Shown here: positions 1-8,591 of the stretch, in pieces
Numbering within the stretch: position 1 is the first letter of the stretch
How the letters are laid out: every line of letters begins with the position of its first letter
NCBI RefSeq assembly: GCF_018476525.1
Contig: NZ_JAHCST010000021.1
Location: 1 to 64,000, forward strand
Direction: 5' to 3'
Source: Acrocarpospora catenulata
Lineage (GTDB): Bacteria > Actinomycetota > Actinomycetes > Streptosporangiales > Streptosporangiaceae
DNA length: 64,000 nt
Position numbers and translations under genes: made by a program
Notes under the pieces: model-generated
Told to the model about the DNA's origin: nothing
Seen by the model: the letters and a program-made list of their open reading frames with translations, nothing else
Databases searched by the model: none

Positions 1-121
1 GGGTACGGCTTACGCTCGGTCACCCGGCCATCCCAGCACAGCAGACCCCACCGGCCGGCGGTAACGCTACAAATCCATGCGATCACATAGCGACATCACA
101 GGCATATGCTCGCGCAACGCA

Positions 122-320
122 CTCTGATGGCGAAGCATCACGATCTCGACCGCCTTGGACCGATCACCGCGACCCAGCAGGACCAGGAACTGAAAGACAC
201 GCCCGAGGATGAGGTAGAGGGAGGAGCACGCCACCGTCAGCAGGATGCCCGAGACCTCATCATGCTCGAGCCACGAACCCCCAGGTCAGCTTGGGTGGCT
301 GAGTTTCCGCACCCTACAGG
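122..320 (-). mobile_element. IS left end with N-terminal transposase fragment (copy C)
   Basis: Read on the minus strand, this piece begins with an end sequence (TGTAGGGTGCGGAAACTCAGCC type, about 297-320) followed by the first part of a transposase starting at a GTG near 234 (VACSSLYLILGR..., through LRHQ). It is nearly the same as the start of the copy at 286-1062. Similarity stops near 122, after which the frame runs into a stop, so only about 40 codons of the transposase are left. The rest is either lost or lies beyond the left window edge if this is a nested insertion. Confidence 0.7.
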
Positions 321-1062
321 CTGTGAATTTCGCGTCGCGGTCGCGAATCAGGAATCTGATGCCCTCGGCCCGACCCCCCAGGGTCATGACCAGATTGCGG
401 GCCTGTTGAGCGACCCAGGTTCCGGCCGGATGCGCCGTAACGCCCGCGATGTGGACTACGCGGGTGGCGTGCTCGATGAAGAACAGAACGTAGAGCCGCT
501 TGAGGAAGACGGTGTCGACGTGGAACAGGTCGCACGCCCAGATGCCCTCGGCCTGCGTTTTGAGGAACCGACTCCAGCTCGGGCCGGTGCGACGCGGAGC
601 CGGACCGAGCCCGGCTCTTTTGAGGATGTCGCGTACGGTGCTGGGCGGTACCCGAAGGCCGGCGCCGGCCAGTTCGCCGCTTATGCGCTGATAGCCCCAC
701 GTGGAGTTCTCCCGGGCCAGGCGCAACACCGCCTCCCGGACCTCCGCGCGGGTAGAGGGACGACCCGGGCGTTTGGACGGGTAGGTCCACCGGCGCGTGA
801 CCAGGGCGCGGTGCCAGCGCAGCAACGTCGTGGGGGTGACGAGGAAGACCTCCCACGATGAGCGGGGAAGCAGCCGCGACAGCGCCGCCAGTACGACCCG
901 ATCCACCGGCTGGAGACCGGGCCGGTTCACCTGACGGCGCAATACGGCGACCTGATGGCGAAGCACCACGATCTCGGCCGTCTTGGCCCGATCACCGCGG
1001 CCCAGCAGGACCAGGAGCTGAAAGGCACGCCCGAGGATGAGGTAGAGGGAGGAGCACGACAC
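286..1062 (-). pseudogene. Truncated DDE transposase with rve/integrase core (copy B)
   Basis: An IS transposase of the integrase-core (rve) type common in actinomycetes. The N-terminal helical part carries the family phrase EIVVLRHQVAVLRRQ. A WGYQRISGEL helix-turn-helix region follows, then the catalytic core with its first Asp in WACDLFHVDT and second Asp in IRDRDAKF. The reading frame then runs straight into the left-end sequence of the next copy (about 300-320), so the third catalytic residue (Glu) and the C-terminus are missing. The last ten residues of the ORF are encoded by the neighbouring IS end. It should be inactive. Confidence 0.85.
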
Positions 1063-1120
1063 CGTCAGCAGGATGCCCGAGATCTCATCATGCTCGAGCC
1101 ACGAACCTACAGGTCAACCA

Positions 1121-1336
1121 CTACGGCTGAGTTTCCGCACCCCACAGGGCGGCCAGGAAGGCTCGATCCTCGGGCGCGAACCTCACCCGGGTGACGGCGG
1201 CGAGTTGCCGTTCGAGGACGGCGATCTGGTGACGCAGGGCGAGGATCTCGATGTCCTTATCCCGGTCGCCCATTGGCAGCAACCGCAGTGCGGCGAAAGC
1301 GTTCGTGACAGCCAGATAGGCCAGGCGAAGGAGCAC
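1121..1336 (-). pseudogene. N-terminal fragment of a related transposase (copy A)
   Basis: This encodes the start of another integrase-type transposase (MLLRLAYLAVTN..., with DIEILALRHQIAVLERQL and FLAAL). It belongs to the same superfamily as copy B but to a different subgroup. After about 65 codons it is cut at 1147-1150, exactly where the left end of copy B (TGTGGGGTGCGGAAACTCAGCC) begins, so the final residues come from the invading element. Only the region 1150-1336 is original. Confidence 0.75.
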
Positions 1337-1426
1337 GACCGGTCATCCTGCCGCACTGTTCCTCTTCAGGAGTTGGAGTCTGCCTACAAGAGAGGCCCTG
1401 CAAGGCTGTGACCTGGACGGATGGAA

Positions 1427-1480
1427 TTATCGGCAGCCGCACAGCTCGCCGCTGATGCGCTTATAACCCCACGTGGGATT
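1427..1480 (-). pseudogene. Short transposase remnant (copy D)
   Basis: On the minus strand an 18-codon stretch reads NPTWGYKRISGELCGCR and then a stop. It matches the WGYQRISGEL segment of copy B. A stop codon lies immediately upstream in the same frame, so this is a relic. It is a fourth trace of the same transposase family within 1.5 kb, all in the same orientation. Confidence 0.6.
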
Positions 1481-1529
1481 CTATGTGGATCGGCTCCCAC
1501 ACGGTGAAGAAGTCCAGAGTTTGAGTCTG

Positions 1530-2474
1530 TCAACGGATCTGATACGTCGCGATCGCGTTCTGCGCGAAGATCGCCAGTCGCTCGTGTTGGGACAGGTGGC
1601 GTGTGATCTCGCCGAATGTCCTCCATAGCGCTTCGTATGAGATGAGCGGACGGTCGACAGGGAAGTTGCTTCCGAACATGCACCGCTCGGCACTGAAAGC
1701 ATCGATGGCCTCGTGGATGACGTCGGTGATCGCGCCCATGGTCCAGAGCTCAGAGCATAGTTGCATGCCGGAGATCTTCAATGTGGCGCGGGGGAGGGTA
1801 CGAGCGATCTCGGTCAGGTTCTTGCGCCAGAGCGTTCGGTCGGCGGGGTTGCTGTTGGGGACTCCGAGGTGCTCGATCACCACCGGGAACTCTGGGAGGC
1901 CGCGGAGAATCTCTGTTGCGCGCTCAAGCTGATGGGGCCACACGAGCAACTCGAAGATGAGCCCGCGGGCCGACAGCTGTCGTAGGCCGCCGATCCAGCG
2001 CGGGTCGGCCAACAGGTCGGTGGTCGGCATGTCCGCGCGCTGGGAGCCGGGGGTGTACCAGGCTTCTTGGCGGATACCTCGGAAGCTCGCATGTTCTTGA
2101 TGGCGGTCGAGGACGTCCGAGAGGTCATGTGCGCGAAGGTCCGCGTAGCCGATACAGACGCTGGGGAGACGTATGCCGTTGTGGGAGGAGGCGATGGTTT
2201 CGAGCCACGACGTTTCAGCGACCGGGTCAGTGTCGTGGTCGACCTCGGCCTGGATGTGAACGGTCGCGATGATGTCCAGGGAACCTGCGTCTTGCACCCA
2301 ATCCGCGGGCAGGTAGTCGTGCCGGAGATGTTCTTCGCCCGGCCCGGACAACCACGGGTAGTCGAAGTGATTGAGATCCAAGAAATGCAAGTGGGTATCG
2401 ACGATCGGCGGAAGTGCCGAGGATGCCTCGCTCAACGCGTGGTCCCTTGCGTCCGGTTGGTCATCTTTGGTCAC
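1530..2474 (-). CDS. Amidohydrolase-2 family lactonase (COG3618, sugar-lactonase-like)
   Basis: A 314-residue TIM-barrel metal-dependent hydrolase of the amidohydrolase 2 family (PF04909). It has DTHLHF near residues 26-31, FRGIRQ, VIEHLG, KISG and the C-terminal FGSNFPVD signature with the catalytic Asp. COG3618 members include L-fuconolactonase and L-rhamnono-lactonase, which open sugar lactones in oxidative deoxysugar breakdown. The start is a GTG at 2474 that overlaps the stop of the upstream SDR gene as GTGA, so the two are probably translationally coupled. With a fucosidase directly upstream, a sugar-lactone substrate is the best guess, but 2-pyrone or dipeptide-like lactones cannot be excluded. 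Confidence 0.8.
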   Translation of the reverse strand: MTKDDQPDARDHALSEASSALPPIVDTHLHFLDLNHFDYPWLSGPGEEHLRHDYLPADWVQDAGSLDIIATVHIQAEVDHDTDPVAETSWLETIASSHNGIRLPSVCIGYADLRAHDLSDVLDRHQEHASFRGIRQEAWYTPGSQRADMPTTDLLADPRWIGGLRQLSARGLIFELLVWPHQLERATEILRGLPEFPVVIEHLGVPNSNPADRTLWRKNLTEIARTLPRATLKISGMQLCSELWTMGAITDVIHEAIDAFSAERCMFGSNFPVDRPLISYEALWRTFGEITRHLSQHERLAIFAQNAIATYQIR

Positions 2475-3649
2475 GAGCTGAACTCATAGGTGCTCAGGCC
2501 GTCTGGACTCATGGAGACCAGGCCGCCGTCGACGAGGATGTCCGCGCCGGTGATGAACGATGCTGCGTCAGAGGCCAGGAAGGCGATGGCCGAGGCGACC
2601 TCCGACGGTTCTCCGCAGCGTCGCATGGGGCAGTACTGGCCCCAGATTGGTTCCCAGGTGTCCCGGTCGCCTTTGGCGGTCCGGTCGAGCACCTCCGTCC
2701 AGATATACCCCGGGCTTACGCTGTTCACCCTGACTCCACGGGGGGCTAGATCGAGGGCCTGGCATCGTGTGAGCGAGAGAATGGCGCCTTTGCTGGCGTT
2801 GTAGGTCCACCGGTGGGCCTGTGAGACGTGACCAGACACACTTGCGAGATTGATGACCGAGCTTCCGTTCGCTCGCCCCAGTGCATCGGATGCCGTTGCG
2901 ACGAGCTGAGCCGCAGCGACGAGGTTGACCTCAAGGGTCTGCCGCCAGTCAACGTCGGTCGCTGTCACTCCGGCAAGCCTGAAAACGGCGGCATTGTTGA
3001 CGAGCACGTCCAGCGATCCGTCCCGTCCAGTTGCCATTTCGATGAAGGACGATCGAGCGGCGGGGTCAGTGATGTCGGCGACGACCGGGGTGAAGTGCAC
3101 CGCCAATGGACCGAGCTTGGACGCTAGGTTGTTCAGGCCTTCGGCGTTGACGTCGACGCCGGTCACGTGTGCGCCTTCGCTTAGGAACTGCTGTACGGTG
3201 GCGGCGCCAATGCCGCTGCCCGCCCCTGTGACGAGCACACGTCTGGTCGCGAAGCGGGCCGGTGCCGCGATCGTAGGTGCGTCGTCGGGCAGCGGCTCGA
3301 GGGCCGATGGATCGTTGTAGGTCGTCAGGGACTTGATACTGTCGCCCTCGATCTCGACGATGTTGACCCCCTTCTGTACGTGCTCGTGGGCCGTGTGGTC
3401 AGTGAAAACAGCGGTCCACTCCATGATCGCGATCTGGTCCGTCCCGGAGACGCGCTCCACTTGCACGCGAAGACCGGGAAAGCGACGAATGCTGTCCGCG
3501 TAGAAGGTTCGAATCTCCCTGCGTCCCGTTAGAGACGCCGTTGGGCCCTCCCAGGTGGCGTCGGAGGTGAAAAAGGTCATGATCCGGTCTAGGTCACGCG
3601 ACTCCTCTGCCTGCCAATAGGCACGCGTGACATCTTCGGCACTACTCAT
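2471..3649 (-). CDS. SnoaL/NTF2-like domain fused to short-chain dehydrogenase
   Basis: A 392-residue two-domain protein. Residues 1-120 look like a SnoaL/NTF2-like fold (TRAYWQAEESRDLDRIMTFF, then a beta-rich part ending near LTTYNDPS). Residues about 135-385 are a classical SDR with TGAGSGIG (cofactor), NNAA, the YNASK catalytic pair and SPGYIWTEV. SDRs of this type oxidise sugars or other alcohols with NAD(P). The position between a fucosidase and a COG3618 lactonase suggests L-fucose-type 1-dehydrogenase activity, giving the lactone that the next gene would open. No stop or start separates the domains. The fusion is unusual, and the N-terminal domain's function (ligand sensing, oligomerisation or isomerase) is unknown. 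Confidence 0.75.
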   Translation of the reverse strand: MSSAEDVTRAYWQAEESRDLDRIMTFFTSDATWEGPTASLTGRREIRTFYADSIRRFPGLRVQVERVSGTDQIAIMEWTAVFTDHTAHEHVQKGVNIVEIEGDSIKSLTTYNDPSALEPLPDDAPTIAAPARFATRRVLVTGAGSGIGAATVQQFLSEGAHVTGVDVNAEGLNNLASKLGPLAVHFTPVVADITDPAARSSFIEMATGRDGSLDVLVNNAAVFRLAGVTATDVDWRQTLEVNLVAAAQLVATASDALGRANGSSVINLASVSGHVSQAHRWTYNASKGAILSLTRCQALDLAPRGVRVNSVSPGYIWTEVLDRTAKGDRDTWEPIWGQYCPMRRCGEPSEVASAIAFLASDAASFITGADILVDGGLVSMSPDGLSTYEFSS

Positions 3650-3789
3650 GGTTTAGGTGGCCTTTCCGTTGCCTCGAGATAGTGACTGCTCGGGCCCTGA
3701 CCGCACCTCCATGTACCGCGAGATGCGGTGCGACTCGAGCAATGCGTGGCCAGTCTCGGGGCAGGTGGATGTCGATCTGACGTCAGCTG

Positions 3790-5181
3790 CTAGGAGCGGG
3801 ACGGAGCACCCTCGGTGGGTCGGGCGCGGACGCCTGAGCTTGGTGCGAGCCGAAGCACGACCACCGGTCGCTCGGCGTCGAGTTTCCCAGGTAGCTGTAT
3901 TTCCACGCCGTCGTTCGACGTCTGCCAGGACAGACTGACTGGATCGCCCAGGAGGTTGACGTTGACATCGGGGTCGAGGTCCAAGCCCAGTGTGACGGTC
4001 GACGAGTCAGGCACGCCGGCGACCAGTGCGTAGAGGGCAGTTTCGGACTGCGTGTAAAAGACCGAGGCCCCATCTGCTGTGGCACCGGTCGCAGTCGTCC
4101 AGGGGCGACTTCCGTAGACCGCCTCTCCGGCTTCCCGCAGCCACCATCCGATATCCAACAGACGTTGCGCTTGCGCCCAGGGAACCGCTCCGGTCGCTGT
4201 GGGACCGATATTGAGCAAAAGATTTCCGCCACGGGCGACGATTTCTGTCAATTCGACCACGAGATCTTTCGAGCGTGAGTAGGTCTCGTCGGTTTCCATC
4301 CTGTTGTATCCGAACGATGTGCCGATCCCTCGGCAGGATTCCCACTTGGCGTCCGCCGGCGCGTCCCTCTCGTAGTTTCTCTGGTACTCGAGGGTGACGA
4401 AGTTTTTGACAGTGCTGTCCTTGCTGCCCAGTGGTGCGAACCGGTCATTCACTACGCCGTCCGGCACTTGCTGCCGGTACCAGGCCACCAAGGAATCCGC
4501 GTCTGCCTTCGCGGGGTAGCCCATGTCATTCCATAGGATGGATGGACGGTAGCGCGTAACCAGTTCCCGCCAGTGCGCGTCGACGTACTCGGCATACTCG
4601 GCGCTGTCCGGTGTGGCTGTGGCTATGTCGGCGGTTGTGGCCAGCGGAAGACGGCTCCACGTGAAGTCGACGCCTCCCGAATAGTAGATCCCGAACTTGA
4701 GGCCCGTGGCGCGCACCGCCTCGGCCAGTTCTCCGACGACGTCGCGTTCCGATTGCCAGGAGCTCTTGTGTGGGTTCGGTGTGTCACTCGGCCAGAGGAG
4801 GAAGCCGTCAAGGTGCTTGGCGACGAGTACGACATACTTGGCGCCGCTCGCTGCGAAGAGCTGAGCCCAGGTGTGTGGGTCCCAGTGCCAGATCCTTTCC
4901 CGAAACTCGTGCACGAAGTCGTCGAATGGCTTCGTGCCGAATTTTTCCGCGTGGTATCTGGCGGTAGGGCTTCCGTCGATGTGCATGGTGTTCTGATAGA
5001 GCTCGGCGTATGGCAGGTTGTGCATGAATGACTCTGCAGTCATGTCACTCTCGCCGAGATCGATCTTCGTCAGCGGCGCATAGGCTGGAATCGCCGCGGC
5101 CGTCCAGTGCACGAAGATGCCGAACTTGGCGTTGTCGAACCAGGATCGGTCTGATTCCTGGACGCTTGGGCTGGACTGCAT
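3790..5181 (-). CDS. Alpha-L-fucosidase, GH29, cytoplasmic
   Basis: A 463-residue glycoside hydrolase family 29 protein (EC 3.2.1.51). Family landmarks are KFGIFVHWT (residues 19-27), YVVLVAKHLDGF (116-127), LKFGIYYS and the nucleophile region SILWNDMGYP, where Asp219 is the likely nucleophile; NLLLNIGPT follows. A C-terminal beta-sandwich completes it. No signal peptide is visible, so it should act on fucosides imported into the cytoplasm. It reads the same way as the SDR-fusion and lactonase genes downstream. The ATG at 5181 has a GGAAGGA-type RBS about 13 nt upstream, which is longer than usual spacing. Confidence 0.88.
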   Translation of the reverse strand: MQSSPSVQESDRSWFDNAKFGIFVHWTAAAIPAYAPLTKIDLGESDMTAESFMHNLPYAELYQNTMHIDGSPTARYHAEKFGTKPFDDFVHEFRERIWHWDPHTWAQLFAASGAKYVVLVAKHLDGFLLWPSDTPNPHKSSWQSERDVVGELAEAVRATGLKFGIYYSGGVDFTWSRLPLATTADIATATPDSAEYAEYVDAHWRELVTRYRPSILWNDMGYPAKADADSLVAWYRQQVPDGVVNDRFAPLGSKDSTVKNFVTLEYQRNYERDAPADAKWESCRGIGTSFGYNRMETDETYSRSKDLVVELTEIVARGGNLLLNIGPTATGAVPWAQAQRLLDIGWWLREAGEAVYGSRPWTTATGATADGASVFYTQSETALYALVAGVPDSSTVTLGLDLDPDVNVNLLGDPVSLSWQTSNDGVEIQLPGKLDAERPVVVLRLAPSSGVRARPTEGAPSRS

Positions 5182-5221
5182 GGTGACGTGACATTCCTTC
5201 CGTAGTGTGCAAGATGTCTCT

Positions 5222-5352
5222 TGCCGGTCGTAGACGCCCGGGGTCAGGGGTTGTCGGAACTCCAGAACGTTGCCGTCTGCGTGGTGCAGGTAGTAGCGCG
5301 GCCGCCGATGCCAGCCGCTTCTGTGATCCCGACGGGCTCGTCACGCAGGACG
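5222..5352 (-). pseudogene. C-terminal remnant of a VOC (glyoxalase-fold) protein
   Basis: On the minus strand the end of a VOC domain can be read as EPVGITEAAGIGG in one frame and, after a 1-nt slip, YYLHHADGNVLEF in another. Intact VOC proteins read like ...ITEG.NAGG.GCYLHDPDGNTLEF, as in the gene at 17029-17550. The second frame continues without a stop into the fucosidase start codon. No convincing N-terminal half is present upstream. It appears to be a decayed copy of a gene like the VOC gene downstream. Confidence 0.5.
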
Positions 5353-5532
5353 CCTTCCACCTCTGCGGCTCGTCCGGCCAGCGAAATTGACCGCAGCGGC
5401 GCAAGAGCCACCTGCCGACGTGAGGTCCGGGATTCAGGACGGCACTGCCCGCTGGAGGCCCTCACAGCGCGGGCCTGCACCATCCGCACCTTGCCGAAAC
5501 GAATGTGTAACACCGGCTCTCATATGTCAAGC

Positions 5533-5558
5533 ACAATGTGGACATCATTCCACATTGT
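5533..5558. promoter_or_regulatory. Perfect palindromic operator (site 1, probable IclR site)
   Basis: Two perfect 10-bp arms, ACAATGTGGA and TCCACATTGT, are separated by CATCAT. The site lies between the fucosidase (start 5181) and the ABC operon (start 6040). A second copy with the same arm length and spacing is at 5901-5926. The only IclR-family gene of the block is at 13026-13829, so it is the first candidate for the binding protein. That assignment is inference. Confidence 0.65.
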
Positions 5559-5900
5559 TAAAACTCTGGTCTCGTTGCACGGGTGCGGAACCTTCGGAAC
5601 GCGCAGGCTCCTGCTCGACGTCAGGGACCGGCTGGTGATCGAGGAGGGAGAGGGGAGGCGCCAGGGGGCGGGAGGTCGTTGCCGTGTTCTCGGGGGATTG
5701 GGGCGTGGTGACGCCGACGCGTTCGGCGCGCTGCTCGCCGAGGCGCCGCCACATGGTCGATGCCGCCGCCAGCCGTCGCGCCTGCCCTCTCGGTGAGGCG
5801 GCAGGCCACGCTCGGCGGAGGTGACGCCTTCGGGGATAGGCCAGGTCCGAGTCCATTGTGCGGCCTTGACGTACACAGCAGGGTTGTGTTCGGATACTCG
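5559..5900. other. Intergenic stretch without a recognisable gene
   Basis: The sequence is GC-rich with open frames on both strands, but none has a good RBS or a recognisable family motif. It separates the two palindromic sites upstream of the ABC operon. I see no RNA gene or clear terminator here. Confidence 0.5.
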
Positions 5901-5926
5901 CCATCTGGAATTGATTCCACATGGTA
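5901..5926. promoter_or_regulatory. Second copy of the palindromic operator (site 2)
   Basis: The arms GCCATCTGGA and TCCACATGGT, spaced by 6 nt (ATTGAT), match site 1 at 7 of 10 and 9 of 10 positions. The spacing is identical. It ends 113 nt before the GTG start of the ABC ATPase gene, a usual place for a promoter-proximal operator. Confidence 0.55.
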
Positions 5927-6039
5927 AGAATCGCGCGAGTAGTCGAGGAGCTCGGACGTGGCGAAGATGTTGCATCTGGCCATGCAAGCGCAGCATGCCG
6001 TCCTGGCGTGCGCGGCCCTGCGGAGCCCTGGAGTCCCTC

Positions 6040-7557
6040 GTGGCTGAAGCCGTTGCACCGATTCCCGTCCTGAGCGTGCGCAACGTCGCCAAGTCGTTCG
6101 GAGCCGCGATAGCGCTCCGCAAGGGTTGTCTTGACTCCTACGGCGGCAGCATTCACGCGCTCGTCGGTGAGAACGGTGCCGGCAAGTCGACGCTCGTCAA
6201 GGTCATCGCCGGGGTGCACCACCGCGACGGCGGTGAGTTTCTGCTGAGTGGTCGGCCGGTGGACTTCCGCAACACCGCCGAAGCCAAAGCGGCCGGGGTA
6301 GCGGTCATCTACCAGGAGCCGACTCTCTTCCCCGACCTGTCGGTCACCGAGAACATCTTCATGGGGCGTCAGCCGGTCCTGGGCCTCGGCCGTATTGACC
6401 GGCGGCGGATGCGCTCGGAGGCTGCCGATCTGCTGGAGCGCCTGGGCGTGAGGCTCAACCCCGATCGGGTTGCGCGAGGGCTGTCGATCGCGGACCAGCA
6501 GGTTATTGAGATCGCCAAGGCAATTTCGCTGGATGCCAAGGTCCTTGTGATGGACGAGCCGACCGCTGCTCTCAGTGGCGTCGAGGTTGATCGGCTATTC
6601 ACTATCACGCGAGCGCTGCGAGACGAGGGGCGTGCCATCATCTTCATCAGTCACCGCTTCGAGGAGATCTACTCCTTGTGCGACACCCTCACTGTGATGC
6701 GCGATGGGGAGTACGTCTCAGCGCACGCGATCGGGGATGTGACGGTCGACGAGGTAGTGCGCCGGATGGTCGGTCGTAGTGTGACCGACCTCTTCCCCAA
6801 GGAGGCCGCACCGGTCGGTGATGTCCGACTGCGCGTCGAGGGCCTGACGTCATCGGGCAAGTTCCACGACATCAACTTCGTCGTTCGCAGCGGAGAGATC
6901 GTGTGCCTTGCCGGGCTCGTCGGCTCCGGGCGCACGGAGATCGTCCGGGCCGTATTCGGTGTCGATGGTTACGACCGAGGAACGGTGACCGTCGACGGTC
7001 ACACTCTGCCCATGAAAAACCCTGCGGCTGCGATAGCTGCTGGCATCGCCCTCGTGCCGGAGGACCGGCGCAAGCAAGGTTTGGTGATGGACTTCTCGGT
7101 GCGGTCGAACATGTCACTTGCCGTCCGCGACCGGCTCTCCGTCCTTGGCATACTGCCCGCGCTGAAGGAAACCCGGCTTGCGATGAGCTGGGCCCACCGG
7201 CTCCAAGTCAAAACCTCGTCGCTGGACAGCCCGGTGGCCACCCTGAGCGGTGGAAATCAGCAGAAAGTCGTGCTCGGTAAGTGGCTGGCTACCGAGCCTC
7301 GAGTCCTCATCATCGACGAGCCGACCCGAGGGATCGATGTCGGCACCAAGTCCGAGGTGCACCGGCTGATGTCGGAGCTCGCCGGTCATGGCGTGGCGAT
7401 CCTCATGATTTCGTCCGAACTCCCTGAGGTTATCGGGATGGCCGACCGCGTGCTCGTCATGAAGGAAGGCCACATGACGGCTGAGCTGTCAAGAGCCGAT
7501 GCCAATCCGGAGACGGTGATGTACGCCGCGACGCACAGCGTGGAGAAATCGGCATGA
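6040..7557 (+). CDS. Sugar ABC transporter ATPase (RbsA/RhaT-like, two nucleotide-binding domains)
   Basis: A roughly 505-residue double ATPase of the carbohydrate CUT2 class. The N-terminal half has the Walker A GENGAGKST, a modified signature (LSIADQQVIEI) and VLVMDEPTAAL. The C-terminal half has the degenerate P-loop GLVGSGRTE typical of CUT2 proteins, VPEDRRKQGLV, the signature LSGGNQQKVVLGKW and IIDEPTRGIDVG. The frame is open back to 5821, but the GTG at 6040 fits the family N-terminus and has GGAG 7 nt upstream. Its stop overlaps the next ATG (ATGA). It energises import with the two permeases and the RhaS-like binding protein that follow. Confidence 0.9.
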   Translation: MAEAVAPIPVLSVRNVAKSFGAAIALRKGCLDSYGGSIHALVGENGAGKSTLVKVIAGVHHRDGGEFLLSGRPVDFRNTAEAKAAGVAVIYQEPTLFPDLSVTENIFMGRQPVLGLGRIDRRRMRSEAADLLERLGVRLNPDRVARGLSIADQQVIEIAKAISLDAKVLVMDEPTAALSGVEVDRLFTITRALRDEGRAIIFISHRFEEIYSLCDTLTVMRDGEYVSAHAIGDVTVDEVVRRMVGRSVTDLFPKEAAPVGDVRLRVEGLTSSGKFHDINFVVRSGEIVCLAGLVGSGRTEIVRAVFGVDGYDRGTVTVDGHTLPMKNPAAAIAAGIALVPEDRRKQGLVMDFSVRSNMSLAVRDRLSVLGILPALKETRLAMSWAHRLQVKTSSLDSPVATLSGGNQQKVVLGKWLATEPRVLIIDEPTRGIDVGTKSEVHRLMSELAGHGVAILMISSELPEVIGMADRVLVMKEGHMTAELSRADANPETVMYAATHSVEKSA

Positions 7558-8591
7558 CACAGTCCGCCGTGGTGCCCCCGGGTTCCAACGATGCCGTGCG
7601 CCTGGTGAGTCGGCTCTACCGGGCGCGTGAGGCGTCGATCCTCCTCGTCGTCGCACTGGTCGTGGTCGCGGCCACCGTGACGAGCCCGGACTTCCTCTTC
7701 AGCTCCAGCGGCTGGCGGGACCTGACGCTCGCCCCGTCCATCCTGATGATCCTGGCCGTCGGCGAAGCCATTGTGATCATCACCAGGAACGTGGACATCT
7801 CCGTTGGCGCGGTGCTCGGGTTCACGGCCTACTTCGCCGGCCGCGTCCTGACGGACTACCCAGGAGTTCCGGTCGTCGTGGTGTTCCTCCTGGGAACGCT
7901 GCTCGGTGCGCTCATGGGACTCTTCAACGGTCTGCTGGTCACCCTGCTTCGCGTCCCGGCGCTGGTGGTGACCCTGGGGACCCTCTACATCTTCCGCGGG
8001 ATCGACGTGTTGTGGGCCGGTGGCATCCGGATCATGCCAGGCGATCTGCCCAGCTCGTTCCTCGACCTGGGCACGAGCTCAATCCTCACCGTGCCCACTG
8101 TCACCATCATCGCGGTGTTCGTGGCGGCGGCCGCCGTCTGGTACATGAAGTGCACGCGGGGTGGGCGCACGTTCTATGCGATTGGCTCCGATCCGGACGC
8201 GGCTCGGTTGTACGGCCTGCCGACTGGCCGACGAGTCATCATCGCGCTGGCCACGTCCGGGGCCCTGGCGGGCTTCTCAGGGGTGCTGTACCTCTCGCGT
8301 TACGCCACGGCGGACTCGCAGGTAGGGACCGGCTGGGAGTTGCAGGCAATCGCCGCCGTCGTCATCGGCGGTATCGCGATCGCGGGCGGAAGCGGTTCCG
8401 TGGGGGGTGCGGCCTTGGGCGCGGTCCTGCTCATCACCATCAATCGGGCCCTGCCGGTACTGGGCATCCCCGATTTCTGGCAGCAGGCCGTCATCGGCGT
8501 TCTCATCCTCTTTGCGATCGTGACCGACCGCCTGCTGTTCATCCGAACCTCACACCAGCTCCTTGAGGCGAGGGAGACGACCAATGCTTGA
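7554..8591 (+). CDS. Sugar ABC transporter permease (CUT2/BPD_transp_2)
   Basis: A 345-residue integral membrane protein with about 9-10 hydrophobic segments. It carries the CUT2 permease hallmarks NVDISVGAVLGFTA near the N-terminal third and GSGSVGGAALGAVLL near the C-terminus. It starts with an ATG overlapping the ATPase stop by 4 nt and ends in an 8-nt overlap with the second permease. It probably forms a heterodimeric channel with the next gene product, as in RhaP/RhaQ-type importers. Confidence 0.88.
   Translation: MTQSAVVPPGSNDAVRLVSRLYRAREASILLVVALVVVAATVTSPDFLFSSSGWRDLTLAPSILMILAVGEAIVIITRNVDISVGAVLGFTAYFAGRVLTDYPGVPVVVVFLLGTLLGALMGLFNGLLVTLLRVPALVVTLGTLYIFRGIDVLWAGGIRIMPGDLPSSFLDLGTSSILTVPTVTIIAVFVAAAAVWYMKCTRGGRTFYAIGSDPDAARLYGLPTGRRVIIALATSGALAGFSGVLYLSRYATADSQVGTGWELQAIAAVVIGGIAIAGGSGSVGGAALGAVLLITINRALPVLGIPDFWQQAVIGVLILFAIVTDRLLFIRTSHQLLEARETTNA

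Noticed and set aside
106-861. 251-codon plus-strand ORF over the transposase region
   Set aside because: It is the antisense shadow of the transposase copies on the minus strand, with no RBS and low-complexity Arg/Gly/Pro composition.
5244-5513. 89-codon minus-strand ORF as a real gene
   Set aside because: Only its last part resembles a VOC domain and the frame is broken there; it is better described as a remnant.
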